Assembly (NCBI GenBank): GCA_035236585.1 | Contig: CP141126.1 | Span: forward strand, 65,263,414 to 65,327,413 | Direction of reading: 5' to 3' | From: Warburgia ugandensis | Taxonomy: Eukaryota > Streptophyta > Magnoliopsida > Canellales > Canellaceae | DNA: 64,000 nt | Part shown: positions 49,247 to 60,972 of the stretch, in pieces | How the letters are laid out: each line of letters begins with the position of its first letter | Numbering within the stretch: the stretch's first letter is position 1 | Translations under genes and position numbers: made by a program | Notes under the pieces: model-generated | What the model was told of the DNA's origin: nothing | Database searches by the model: none | The model's input: the letters and a program-made list of their open reading frames with translations, nothing else

Positions 49247-49251
49247 TGGAT
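49247..49251. repeat. Left TSD of K (TGGAT)
   Basis: TGGAT precedes the TG of K and is repeated exactly at 60968-60972. J2 sequence continues on both sides. Confidence 0.9.
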
Positions 49252-49653
49252 TGTAATACCTGAGCAATTTACGCTATTTTTAACAAAAATTGGACATTCT
49301 ATGGGAAAAGAACTATGTTGAATGTTTTACCTTATTTAAAATAGTAAATGAAGGAATTTGTAAGGAAACTTGGTACCATTAGATTCTACTCGAAAAATGG
49401 AACCCAATGCCTCAAAGAACACCAAAAACTGAGTTTGTGTGAAGAAGTTACGACCGTTCAAAGAATAAGGGCATTTCTGTAATTTAAACCAAAAACGAAA
49501 AAAGAACGAAAACGCAGGGGGCCGTTTTGATAATGGCACCCCCTGTCATCTTCCTCCTACCGATTTCTCCGGAAACCCTTTTCTCTAGATTTTTCCAGAA
49601 CACACCACGGGAAATGGTGGCACCACCATTGAGGGGCACTGCCTTCTTCCCTC

Positions 49654-49661
49654 TATAAATA
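49654..49661 (+). promoter_or_regulatory. TATA box of K 5' LTR
   Basis: TATAAATA in CCCTCTATAAATACCC, about 402 bp inside the LTR. The 3' LTR has the same box at 55876-55883. Confidence 0.65.
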
Positions 49662-50141
49662 CCCTATACCCCTTCTCTTCAAATCACGATTTTTCGGTCA
49701 TTTAGGACTAGGGTTTCCAGCAAAAATCAAAAACCCAGTTCTCTGTGATTTCCGGCAACGTCCAAGACCGAGTCAGGCCAGCCATTCCTGTCTCCCCATT
49801 CCCCTCTCTTCTCTATTTTGGTTTTGACATTCAGGTTTTTTCCGCTTCACGAGTTCCGGCAACATAATGTTTTCAGGCAGAAAGAGGGAGCCGCACCACC
49901 CGAAAGAGGGTGTCCCCAGCTACCCAGGTAAGCCCCTCCTTCCCTTCTCTCCATTTCACTTCCCCCAGGCCAAGATCCATGCCGGATCTAGTCTTTTCCC
50001 AGGCGGATTTCCTGGCTGAAAAAAGTCCCAAGACGATTCCATCCAGCCCTGCACGAACAAGGCATCCTAGGGACGTCATGCTCCACGTACGCCTGGGACA
50101 GGGTCCTTGGGATGGGTTCCAGGCATACGACAGTGCGTACA

Positions 50142-50413
50142 GTGTCCCTGGTGCGGCCTTCGGGTGCACGCATGACATGGGGCATGGGTCCTGGCTCGAC
50201 CAGGATGCACGGGGTGCCCTGGGAGCTGAGACGCACCATGCTACGCAAATGGTGCATCCATGCGACGCCATCCAGGACGCACGTCATAGCGCGTTGCTTG
50301 AGCATGCGTGTACGGCTGTAAAATGCTGTCCCTGGCACGGCCTTTGGGCACGCACACACGTGAGACGGTCGAGGTTCAACCAGGATGAACGGGTGTCCTA
50401 GGAACTGGGACAC
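50142..50413. repeat. Degenerate GC-rich repeat in K 5' LTR
   Basis: Two blocks, about 50142-50231 and 50325-50413, share TGTCCCTGGxxCGGCCTT, GGGxxCACGCA, ACCAGGATGxACGGG and GGGAxCTGxGAC in the same order. The 3' LTR is shorter in this region. Confidence 0.65.
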
Positions 50414-50767
50414 ATGGACCTAATAAGACTATAAAGTTAGGATTAGAGGACAATTTATAGAGTTAACCATGGAATAGTAGATCCACATCATAGGATCTAG
50501 CCTGATAATGAATTAGGCAAGGACCATGGACCCTAAAAGGCAGATCTAATGATCTAATGTCTAAATAGATTGAAATTGATAAGGACTCCTTGTATCCATT
50601 TGTACCCAGGAGTTTATAAATGAGACCCAGGGATGAGTTGAGTGATGAAGGACGCGACTCCAGGAGACTTCGAGGTAGGTGCTCTATCGCTATTAGACGT
50701 GTTAAAAAGAACCTATGATTGTTTTGAGAACGCAGGTTTTAAGTTGAAGTTATATGACTTGTTTAGC

Positions 50768-50823
50768 ATGACTTAATCTTATAAACGAATTCAAAATGAC
50801 TTAATCTTATAAACGAATTCAGC
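50768..50823. repeat. 28-bp tandem duplication in K 5' LTR
   Basis: ATGACTTAATCTTATAAACG plus AATTCAAA recurs immediately, differing only at the last bases. The 3' LTR has a single copy near 56917, so the duplication arose in this LTR after insertion, or was lost from the other. Confidence 0.95.
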
Positions 50824-51583
50824 ATGCATATGACAAATACATTATGAATAGATATGTTTCGCAAACAATTGCATATATTGCATGATTTGTGAGCATTGAG
50901 TTCTTGAAAAATTGCATGTCCTTGAGGGTTACCAAAAGACGCTGGAGTGCCCAAAAGACGTTGGGTAGGCAGTTGTGAGGGACCCAAAGAGGACAGGTTT
51001 TGAAAAGAGAGGTTTTCGCTTGTTTGATCTTATATGATTTGGGCTAATAAGCTCGTGGGCGCTATGCTGAGAGGTTTGGGTTGGCCTCCCAGCCTCTACC
51101 ACTATTAGGTGGAATGGGTACCATGCCCAAAAAGGGCATGTCCCTACGTCGAATGCATGTGGTACATGGGGCTACCACTGGTGTCACGACACTGGGTCGA
51201 TGTGTCATATGCCCTGTGGAGGCTATGACCGAGTGTCCTCAGGTACCCGGGGACCACGTGGCGGCAAGGTCGTGGGCATAGTGGGTCCTATGGTTTGAGA
51301 ATTTATTTGCATTGCATATGGCATGACATGAGGTTGGTCGACCATACCATATATCCATGAGTTGGATTCAGTGGAGCATCTTATGCATATCATTATGTTT
51401 ATGATATATATATATGATACTTTCGACTTCGTTTGTGCGCTTCTTTAAGTCGTTAGTATTCCAATTTGACAATGGGTTTTGATATCGATATTGGACATGA
51501 GTGTTCAAACATGCACATGTTTTAAAGAACATATGATTTTAAACGTAGCTTGCATTGTAAAACTAGTAGTGATAGACTCCTAC

Positions 51584-51602
51584 TGAGTATAGTATATACT
51601 CA
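51584..51602. promoter_or_regulatory. Palindrome in K 5' LTR
   Basis: TGAGTATA and TATACTCA are exact reverse complements around GTA, 395 bp from the LTR 3' end. The same 19 bases occur in the 3' LTR at 57700-57718. Confidence 0.85.
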
Positions 51603-51999
51603 CCAAATCCTTAACATTTTTCAGGATAGTTCCACTCACAAATAGAAGACGCCTCAGGAGATATTCGTGCTACGAGCAAGTGAATCAAAAAGGAGACAAT
51701 GATACATGTAAGTAAACTCTCTACCCTTTGGACATGTATTTGTATTTATTTACAGTTAGGTTGTGTGCTGTGACTGGATAGACCTGGGGAAAAACATTTA
51801 TGATTTCTGAAGTTTTTCAAAAACTGATTTGATTGTTGAAGCCAATGACACTCGGGGTTTTCAAAATGAATTTAAAACAAAAGATTTTCCATTGCATTGC
51901 ATGGTTTTCATAAGATGGTTTTCAAATAGGGATGCATCCCGCCTTAGGAATTTAGATCTTGCATTTAAAAATGCATGGAAAAATCGGGGTCGTCACAGT

Positions 52000-52017
52000 T
52001 GGTATCAGAGCCCAGGT
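52000..52017 (+). promoter_or_regulatory. Primer-binding site of K (tRNA-iMet)
   Basis: TGGTATCAGAGCCCAGGTTT lies two bases after the 5' LTR. It is complementary to the 3' end of plant initiator tRNA-Met (TGGTATCAGAGCCAGGTTT) apart from one extra C. Confidence 0.9.
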
Positions 52018-53711
52018 TTTATCCTTTCACAGCCAGTCCAGCATGTCCAAGGGTCATAAACAATAGAGAAAATCAAGAAGAAGTAGTATAAATAGAAGTA
52101 GTAGAGATGACTACTTCTATTTGAGAATTACAATATGAATGCTCAAGGGTTTCACCATAAACAAATAGGTGAAAAAGGAGATGGGGTCTAGTAGATACTT
52201 AGATATTGGATGGCTTAAATCTTATCAATAAGGATTGTTGTGCAGTGATGCAAACAGGGAAACTCATATATTAGATTATGATGAGAATGATGAATAAAGA
52301 TGTTAATGGACTTGTTAGTAAATAGTTCTGACCTGTAATAGATTAATCTCATTAAAGATGAGAACATCGAAAAACCTAGATGGCTATCTTACCATCATAA
52401 AGAATATCAGAATATGAGCACACTATCACAAGGGATATGATATGAGTATGACAAGGGATGTAAAAGACAGACTTTGAGAAGATTTTGATGATAATCTAAG
52501 AGGGATGAGAATGCAAGATAATATTAGAAAATAACTGTGACCCGTACTAGATCACAAAGGTATGGATCCTGAAAGACTTAGCTCAATTTTGGATACCTTC
52601 ATTGGAGTCTCATGAAGAATGAAGTGATATAGAATAATAACTACCTGAGTATTATGGAGCAAATCGGAAGATGTATACAAGTGACATATTATGTGATTAA
52701 GAGAAACATAACATGAATATGATAGGGAAATGAATTCAACCGAGTTATCAAAAGATTTTGATGATAATGCTAAGGATGATAATAGATTGATCCTAACATG
52801 AACTTGTAAGAAAAGTATAAAAACGTCAATGCCATTATTAAGACATTGTATGAATTTTATTAAGGCTATAGGCAATTGAGGATTTCAATGATCTTAAGAC
52901 AATTTAGAATTTCTTAGAAGCATTCAGTTTATCATATCTATTAAGAAAAGGAGTAGATGCAATATCGATTATATGCAACAAAGCACATGAAGACATTGAT
53001 CTAGGAAGACAAAAATGAGGATTTTGAAGAAAAGAAAGAAAGAGATAGAGATGTAACCACCAGTATTCAATGAATATTGAATATTCAAAAGAAGAAGGTC
53101 ATGACTTTATTGAGGAAAGAATAGATCCATAAAAATCTTTCATCTTGAATCATCTGGGAAGATAAACCAATCAAATTCGAAGGAATAATAATAGTTGAGT
53201 TGGCAATGATGTTATTGTAAATGCGTATAATAGAGAGAAAGCATATGGGGTTTAAGACTTTGAGTAGAGTATCGAATTTTAGGAGATTATGCAACAAGAA
53301 ATTTTCGAAGAGGAATGGTGACCAACTAGAAATTAAATTCTACAAATGGTTTGATATCAATTATTACAATTAGATTCTTATCAGATCCATTAGCTTATGG
53401 GGAACACCAATGGATATAATCCATAAAAAGGAAAATTTGGTGATATCCCACCTTGCCAATAAAATATATTGAAAATGGAATTAAGCCGGAACAGTGACTT
53501 GTCCATTTAGCAAGAAGGCCAAAAATCTTAAGACCATTATTTAGTCATTACCTCTAGAGTACTGTTGACTAAATAAAGGTATCCCACCCTCTTTAATCAA
53601 ATATGATAATAGTCGAAGTTATAAACTCAGAGGAATATTATAAGTATTTAGACATAAGTTGTCCCTGAAAGAAGTACTTATTAGACTAAGTCATTTGAGG
53701 GTATGATGTCA

Positions 53712-53755
53712 GTTGATTCGGCCACATCATGGAGTTGATTAGGCCACATCATGGA
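53712..53755. repeat. 22-bp tandem duplication in K internal region
   Basis: GTTGATTCGGCCACATCATG plus GA is followed at once by a copy with one change (A for C at the eighth base). Confidence 0.95.
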
Positions 53756-55457
53756 GGAGCTATAAGTACAATAAATACAGTAACAACTGAGACAAAAGCA
53801 AAAATAAGGAGAAATCTCCACTAGTGAGATAGATTTTTCCAAACTTGAATAGATACCATGACAAACCATGGAAATCACTTTGGGTCTGAAAGATGCTACT
53901 GACTTGGATTGAAAAGAAAGGTAGATAAGTACCAATCACTTTAGAGACACTTGAGCTTATGACAAAGATATATCTAGAAAGAGATCAATAGATAATCAAA
54001 TAAATTCTTTCTAGATGTCTATGAAAATGTTCCATGCTTACCTGAGTGTTTTCCAAATTTGATGATTTAACAGCTTCAGCATAACTTGATGTAGTAGCTA
54101 TTGAACAAGAACTGCCATTATAAGCTAAGTATGAGGAGGCACTTGAAGGATAAAATTTGAGGAATTGAGAGAATCACTACTTATGAGGATACCTCTTGAC
54201 AATATAGACTGCATGGTTGATGATAAAGCCATGATACAAGATTGAACAACATATTGATATAGGGAATGAAAGTTGAGGTGGCCAGCACATTATAAGGTGA
54301 GATTCGATGTTATGTTGCCTTTAGACAAAAAGATAGTTGTTATGTGCATATACCAAGTATGAAAAATCAATTGAAGGAATTTCCTAAGGACTAACCCTAC
54401 TGGATTGAGTATAGAACTTTTGGGCTGAAAGGTTACGAAGAAAACTATCAGGCAAAGAAAGGACAAAGAGGATGATGACAAAGGATTCAACCATGACCTA
54501 GTAAGAGTACTCGGTTATGAATAAGAGACTTTTTGCTTTGCATAAATGGGAACATTATTGAAAATCCTAATGACAAATTGATGTGAATAATGAGATAGGC
54601 CTCTGGACGAGAACATTTAACCCATGATGATGAATCGACCATTAACATTTGATATGAGTTTGGATAAAATCTTCATGGAGAAAAACATTTAATGAATTTA
54701 ATAATTATGAAACTGGATATAGAGTTAGGACATTTTACTTTCAATATATGATAAGGTCCTCGATGGAAGATGCTACTAATTGGCTTTCATGATTTTATTC
54801 TGAATGTAACTTTGGTCGAGGAATAAAGTCACATATGGAAAATGACAGACAGTTGAAATTCGAAGTTAATCAAGGGTTTGGCTATAGAGCACATGATACC
54901 ATGTCAGTTATTGAAGTATTTTGGGGACAAATATAAAAGATAAGAAGCAAAGTTACACACAATAGAAAGAAGGTAATTTTTGGACTCTTACTAATGACAT
55001 ATAACCAACCATTAGAAGGAGACGTGGATGATGAAGAAATCACTAGATGAAAGACAAGAAGAAAAAGGATTATCCTATGATATTCAAAATAAAATAGGAG
55101 AAATAAGATCATATGATCTCAAAGAAGTATGGAGTAATTTATACATGAAGAAGCATGATCCTATGAGGAGACTATCCTATACACGATGAGAAAAGTATAG
55201 GCATCTAAGGATTTCAAGATAGATGAATTACAGGTAGAAACCGGTATTGTTAAACTGGCACGTATAGGAGTATGCATCAGAGTGCGCAGCAAAGGCGGCA
55301 CTTATAGGTAAGGCCTTGTAGAAGGAATAATAAAAATGATAAATTGAGGTTGAGCCTAGATTTGATTCCTAAGGGGAGAATGCATTCACCAAGAAGTTAT
55401 CTAAGAGACAAAAATACCTTGAAGATGATAATTTATGGAATTTCGAGGACAAAATTC

Positions 55458-55474
55458 TTTTAAGGGGGTAATAA
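55458..55474 (+). promoter_or_regulatory. Polypurine tract of K
   Basis: TTTTAAGGGGGTAATAA directly precedes the 3' LTR and follows GAATTTCGAGGACAAAATTC. It is the plus-strand priming region of the gypsy layout. Confidence 0.85.
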
Positions 55475-57699
55475 TGTAATACCTGAGCAATTTATGCTAT
55501 TTTTAACAAAAATTGGACATTCTATGGGAAAAGAACTGTGTTGAATATTTTACCTTATTTAAAATACTAAATGAAGGAATTTGTAAGGAAACTTAGTACC
55601 ATTGGATTCTACTCGAAAAATGGAATCCAACGCCTCAAAGAATTCCTAAATGGAGTTCGTATGAAGAAGTTACGGCCGCTCAAAGAATAGGGGCATTTCT
55701 GTAATTTAAACAAAAAACAAAAAAAGAACGAAAACGTAGGGGGCCGTTTTGATAACGGCACCCCCTGTCGTCTTCGTCCTCCCAATTTCTCCAGAAACCC
55801 TTTACTCCCGATTTTTCCAGAACACACCAGGGGAAATGGCGGCACCGCCATTGAGGGGCATCGCCTTCTTCCCTCTATAAATACCCTACACCCCTTCTCT
55901 CCAAATCACAATTTTTCGATCATTTAGGACTGGGGTTTCCGGCAAAAATCAGAAACCTAGTTCTCTACGATTTCCGGCAACGTCCAGGCCTGAGTCAGGC
56001 CGGCCATTCCTGTCTCCCCATTCCCCTCTCTTCACTTTTCTGGTTTTGACATTCAGGTTTTTTCCACTTCACGAGTTACGGCAACATAAGGTTTTCAGGC
56101 GAAAAGAGGGAGCCGCACCACCCGAAGGAGGGCGTCCCCAGCTACCCAGGTAAGCCCCTCCTTCCCTTCTCTCCGTTTCACTTCCCCCAGGCCAAGATCC
56201 ATGCTGGATCTGGTCTTTTCCCAGTCGGATTTCCTGGCCAGAAAACGTCCCAAGCCAGTTCCAGCCAGCCCTGCACAAACAAGGCATCCTAGGGATGCCA
56301 TGCTCCACGTACGCCTGGGACAGGGTCCTTAGGATGGGTTCCAGGCGTACGACAGTGCGTACACTGTCCCTGGGAGCTAAGACGCACCATGCTACACCAA
56401 AGGTACGTCCATACGATGCTATCCAGGACGCATGTCATAGCGCGTCGCTTGAGCATGCATGTGCGGGTGTAAAACATGGTCCCTGGCACGGCCTTCGGGT
56501 GCGCTGAGACGGTCGCGGTTCAACCAGGATGAACGGGTGTCTTGGGAATTGGGACATGCGGACCTAATAAGAATATAAAGTTAGGATTAGAGGACAATTT
56601 ACAAAGTTAACCATGGAATAGTAGATCCACATCATAGGATCTAGCCTGACAATGAATTAGGCAAGGACCATGGACCCTAAAAGGCAGATCTAGCCATCTA
56701 ATGTCTAAATAGATTCAAATTGATAAGGACTCCTTGTATCCATTCGTACCTAGGAGTTTATAAATGAGACCCAGGGACGAGTTGAGTGATGAAGGACACG
56801 ACTCCAGGAGACTTCAAGGTAGGTGCTCTATCGCTACTAGACGTGTTAAAAAGAACCTATGATTGTTTTGAGAACGCATGTTTTAAGTTTAAGTTATATG
56901 ACTTGTTTAGCATGACTTAATCTTATAAACGAATTCAACATGCATATGACAAATACATTATGTATAGATATGTTTCGCAAACAATTGCATATATTGCATG
57001 ATTTGTGAGCATTGAGTTCTTAAAAAATTGCATGTCCTTGAGGGTTACTAAAAGACGTTGGAGTGCCCAAAAGACGCTGGGTAGGCAGTTGTGAGGAACC
57101 CAAAGAGGGCAAGTTTCGAAAAGAGAGGTTTTTGCTTATTTGATCTTATATGATTTGGGCTAATAAGCTCGTGGGCGCTATGCCGAGAGGTATGGGTTGG
57201 CCTCCCAGCCTCTACCACTATTAGGTGGAATGGGTACCATGCCCAAAAAGGGCATGTCCCTATGTCGACTGCATGTGGTACAGGGGGCTACCACTAGTGT
57301 CACGGCACTGGGTCGATGTGTCATATGCCCCGTGGAGGCTATGATCGAGTGTCCTCAGGTACCTAGGGACCACACGGCAGCGAGGTCGTGGGCATTGTGG
57401 GTCCTATGGTTTGAGAATTTACTTGCATTGCATATGGCATGACATGAGGTTGGTTGACCATACCATATATCCATGAGTTGGATTTAGTGGAGCATCTTAT
57501 GCATATCATTATGTTTATGATATATATATATGATACTTTCGACTTCGTTTGTGCGCTTCTTTAAGTCGTTAGTATTCCAATTTGACAATGGTTTCTGATA
57601 TCGATATTGAACATGAGTGTTCAAACATGCACATGTTTTAAGGAGCATATGATTTTAAATATAGCTTGCATTGTAAAACTAGTAGTGATAGACTCCTAC

Positions 57700-57718
57700 T
57701 GAGTATAGTATATACTCA
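57700..57718. promoter_or_regulatory. Palindrome in K 3' LTR
   Basis: Identical TGAGTATA-GTA-TATACTCA to the 5' LTR. Confidence 0.85.
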
Positions 57719-57824
57719 CCCAATCCTTGACATTTTTCAGGATAGTTCCACTCACAAATAGAAGACGCCTCAGGAGATATTCGTGCTATGAGCAAGTGAA
57801 TCAAAAAGGAGACAATTATACATG

Positions 57825-57829
57825 TAAGT
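57825..57829. repeat. Left TSD of M (TAAGT)
   Basis: TAAGT before M recurs exactly at 60679-60683. The K 5' LTR has a single TAAGT at this place. Confidence 0.92.
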
Positions 57830-58173
57830 TGTCACGACACGGGTTTTTATATGATGCAATTTTGATAAAAAGGCGAGATCTCTAGTTTTATAAGTATGAG
57901 ATGCATGAAAGTCTTTTTCGTTTAGAAAACAATCTTTCATAAAAACCCCGAGTGGCAAAACATATTCTCAAATTATTTAGCCATGGCAGAGTTTAAATCA
58001 ATATTATTCCCAAGAAAGTGTTAGTCACAGACCCAACTATTAGAGAGTAACTACAATCAAGTAACATTGAAAGATAAGATAGGGGTTTACTTGTACTTAG
58101 TCTGTGTCTCCTAGTACAAACGTTCCTTGCCCTTAAGTATTTACTTTGTATCTAAAAAATGTTGAGGAGTGGG

Positions 58174-58192
58174 TGAGTATATACTATACTCA
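58174..58192. promoter_or_regulatory. Palindrome in M
   Basis: TGAGTATA and TATACTCA around TAC, 344 bp from the LTR 3' end. Confidence 0.85.
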
Positions 58193-58727
58193 GTAGGAGC
58201 CTATCACTACTAGTTTTATGATGCATGAGATGTTTTAAAATCATATGCTCATTCAAAACATGTGCATGTCTAAATACTCAAGCTCAATATCAGTATACGA
58301 ATCCGTTATCAAACTGAAATACTAATGACTTAAAGGATCGCATAATCCAAAATTGAAAGTATCATATATATATATATATGATAACATCATGATATGCAAT
58401 AGATGCTTCATGGAGTCCAACTCATGGATCTCTAGTATGGTATGGTCGACCAACCTCATATCATGCCATATGCAATGCACATAAATCATCAAACCATAGG
58501 GCCACTATGCCCACGACCTCCTCGCCATGTGGTCCCCGGGTACCTGAGGACACTCGGTCATAGCCTCCACGGGGCCTATGACACATCTTTGTCATAAATC
58601 ATGCAATTCATGATATCGGTTGCAAAACATGCATGAAATGCATAAAATCTACTCATGCTAGTATTGCATTCAAAGTCATAACCCTACCTAGAAGCCTGCT
58701 AGCCTAGAAGCCTTGTCAACTCTCTCT

Positions 58728-58797
58728 GGCCCGCCCTCATCGGCCCACCCTCGTCGGCCCGCCCTCATCGGCCCGCCCTCATCAGCCTGCCCTCATC
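58728..58797. repeat. 14-bp minisatellite, five copies
   Basis: Unit GGCCCGCCCTCATC, five copies in register with few changes. A related CCGCCCTCATCAACTG stretch lies in F near 44841. Confidence 0.95.
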
Positions 58798-59042
58798 GGT
58801 CAAGGCTACACTTATCATGCAACCTATGAATGTAGCACATGTCTTAGCAATACATGCACAATGTATTTTTCAAAACCTGTCCTCTTTGGGTCCCTCACAA
58901 CTGCTTGGCCCTCGGCACTCCAGTGTCTTTTGGTAAGCCTCAAGGACGTGCAATCTTTCAAGAACTTAGTGCTCATAAATCATGCAATGTATGCAATAGT
59001 TTGCAAAACATATCTATGCATAATGTATATGCAATTATTTAC

Positions 59043-59356
59043 AAAACATGTCTATGCATAAAGCATTTATCACATGCATGCTAAACAAGTCATATACTTA
59101 AAACATGTATTCGCAAAACAATCATAGTTCTTTCAAAGGAATCTAGTAGCAATAGAGCACCTACCTGGCTAGGTCGCGCTAACCCTTTTGTCCTTGGAAA
59201 AAACATGTCTATGCATAAAGCATTTATCACATGCATGCTAAAAAAGTCATATACTTAAAACATGTATTCGCAAAACAATCATAGTTCTTTCAAAGGAATC
59301 TAGTAGCAATAGAGCACCTACCTGGCTAGGTCGCTCTAACCCTTTTGTCCTCGGAT
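59043..59356. repeat. 157-bp tandem duplication in M
   Basis: Two adjacent copies beginning AAAACATGTCTATGCATAAA and ending near CCCTTTTGTCC differ at about three positions. An older, shorter partial copy of the start lies just upstream (about 58992-59020). Confidence 0.95.
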
Positions 59357-60244
59357 GCTCCTAATCATGGTTTGGGGAATCAAGGTTAGTTTGACCTATT
59401 TTTTATGGGTTTTAGAGTAATTGGTCTTATTACTTAGGTATTAGGGGTCCATCCCTATGCCTATGGGTGTCCTAGGGTCCTAATTGGGCCTTGGTGTCCT
59501 TAGTTTTCCAAAGTTCTAGTGGCCACGCGCCACCATCCTACTCTAAGGGTCATGCCCACCATTTATTGGGCCTTGATCAGGGATTTTATAGTATGGATGT
59601 GTCCACACTGTTGACACAGACACAACACCTTTTGCGGCACCTCAATTGGAGCTCTGGATCTCATGTTATAAGCGTTTTAGTGTCGTATGTACACAGAGTC
59701 TTAAGGATGAAAAAAAACAGAATGCTAGGGCGCTGCGCGACTGCGTCGTGCGCCCTGGCTTCCTTAAGGAACGAAAAGAACCCGCAGCACTAGCGCACTA
59801 TGCATCTGTGGCGTGTGCCTCAGTGGGCGTGTCTACAGACGCGCGGTACTCTCCACCCGTCTTCCTCTTTAGCGGGCGCGTCTACGAACGCGCCTGTTGG
59901 TTTCCTCTCAGACGCGTTCGACGCGTCTCGTCCGTCTGGGACATTTCAGTCGTTGGGGGACCGGGGCATCCTTGGGATGCCCTGGTTCATCCCTGAGGAA
60001 CCAGTGCAGCCCCGGGGACGTCCCAAGGACCTTGGTGACTCCCTAGAGGCCTATTCCCCATGGATTTTCATGCAAAAACCTAGGGAAACTGAGCCTAGGA
60101 CTATGGGTGAGATGGGTTTGGGGAGTTTTTTGGGCGTACTTGCTTTGTGGTTGATTTTCTCTCCATGTTTTCTCCTCTTGGTCACTACTCCTCAATGGTT
60201 TTTCTTCAACATTTTAGGCTGCCATTAGAAGCGCCCAAGAGCTC

Positions 60245-60252
60245 TATTTATA
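60245..60252 (-). promoter_or_regulatory. TATA box of M
   Basis: TATAAATA on the minus strand within CTCTATAAATAGAGC, about 430 bp inside the LTR. Confidence 0.6.
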
Positions 60253-60678
60253 GAGCTAAGAGAGGGTTCTGGAGGGGACTCTCACCGCCTTTGAATGGCA
60301 GTGGAGAAACCTCCAGAATGGCAATAATTTCTCTTCCAATCACCACCGTTCTAGAACCCTCTAGAGGTTAAAGATGAAGGGGTGCCCGTATCAAAACGGG
60401 CCCCTGTGTTTTGCAGGTTAAACCGTTTTTGTAAAATTTACAGTTTTGCCCCTAAACTTCAAAGGGCCATATCTTGCTCATTTTAACTCCGTTTTGGGTG
60501 ATTTTGGTCTCGTTGGATTCCTTTTTCTGAGACGCATCTAATGGAACCATTTGTAGGACCAAATTTCTTGGTTCAGTCAAGGTGAATAGTGAAATGACCA
60601 AAATGCCCTTTTCTTTAAAAACTGAACTTTTCATTGCTAAACTTGGAATTTCAATATTACAAAATTGGAGTCATTACA

Positions 60679-60683
60679 TAAGT
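60679..60683. repeat. Right TSD of M (TAAGT)
   Basis: Exact partner of 57825-57829. K LTR sequence continues with AAACTCT as in the 5' LTR. Confidence 0.92.
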
Positions 60684-60967
60684 AAACTCTATATCCTTTG
60701 GACATGTATTTGTATTTATTTACAGTTGGGCTATTTATTGTGACTGGATAGACATGGGGAAAAACATTTATGATTTTCGAAGTTTTTCAAAAACTACTTT
60801 GATTGTTGAAGCAAATGACACTTGGGGTATTCAAAATGTGTTTAAAACAAAAGATTTTCTACTGCATTGCATGGTTTTCATAAGATGGTTTTCAAATAGG
60901 GATGCATCCCGCCTTAGGAATTTAGATCTTGCATTTAAAAATGCATGGGAAAACCCGGGTCATCACA

Positions 60968-60972
60968 TGGAT
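60968..60972. repeat. Right TSD of K (TGGAT)
   Basis: Exact partner of 49247-49251, directly after the terminal CA of K. Confidence 0.9.

Larger units (their letters stand above)
49252..51997 (+). mobile_element. 5' LTR of K
   Basis: The LTR is 2,746 bp. It has a TATAAATA box at 49654-49661, a GC-rich block (about 49980-50410) with a degenerate internal repeat, a 28-bp tandem duplication at 50768-50823 and a palindrome at 51584-51602. It also preserves the empty site of M near 51708-51725. The frames at 49873-50413 on both strands come from the GC-rich block, where stops are rare, and are not taken as genes. Confidence 0.92.
51998..55474 (+). mobile_element. Internal region of K
   Basis: About 3.5 kb, shorter than a usual gypsy internal region. 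Purine-rich plus strand, with only short frames on either strand and no gag, protease, reverse transcriptase or integrase motif that I can recognise. The end GAATTTCGAGGACAAAATTC then TTTTAAGGGGG matches the conserved gypsy pol-end and polypurine signature, so the source was a gypsy element. Read as a heavily decayed or non-autonomous internal region. Confidence 0.75.
57830..60678 (-). mobile_element. M: 2.85-kb solo LTR nested in K
   Basis: On the minus strand it starts TGTAATGACTCC at 60678 and ends CCCGTGTCGTGACA at 57830. It has TAAGT TSDs and no internal region. TATA box on the minus strand at 60245-60252 and palindrome at 58174-58192. Its interior is a diverged reverse-oriented relative of the K LTR (for example 58160-58620). 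It carries two tandem repeats, 58728-58797 and 59043-59356. Youngest insertion of the nest. Frames at 59491-60371 fall in its GC-richer 5' part and show no domain. Confidence 0.92.
49252..60967 (+). mobile_element. K: LTR retrotransposon with both LTRs, nested in J2
   Basis: It comprises 5' LTR 49252-51997, iMet primer site at 52000, internal region 51998-55474, polypurine tract, and 3' LTR 55475-60967 holding solo LTR M. Exact 5-bp TSDs and matching ends (TGTAATACCTGAG...GTCRTCACA) show one insertion. The LTRs differ by roughly 4-8 percent by eye plus some length changes, so K is the youngest two-LTR element here, though not recent. The 3.5-kb internal region shows no recognisable gag or pol, so K looks broken or non-autonomous. 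Confidence 0.92.
55475..60967 (+). mobile_element. 3' LTR of K, interrupted by solo LTR M
   Basis: It runs 55475-57829, is interrupted by M, then resumes with the TSD copy at 60679 and ends GTCATCACA at 60967. Own length is about 2.64 kb. It carries a TATA box at 55876-55883 and a palindrome at 57700-57718. Confidence 0.9.

Noticed and set aside
49873-50413. Overlapping frames of up to 163 codons on both strands
   Set aside because: They lie in the GC-rich part of the K 5' LTR, where stop codons are rare. The 3' LTR shows similar shadow frames, and no domain is visible.
59491-60371. Cluster of plus-strand frames of up to 142 codons
   Set aside because: They fall in the GC-richer part of solo LTR M, on the strand opposite its transcription, with no recognisable domain.
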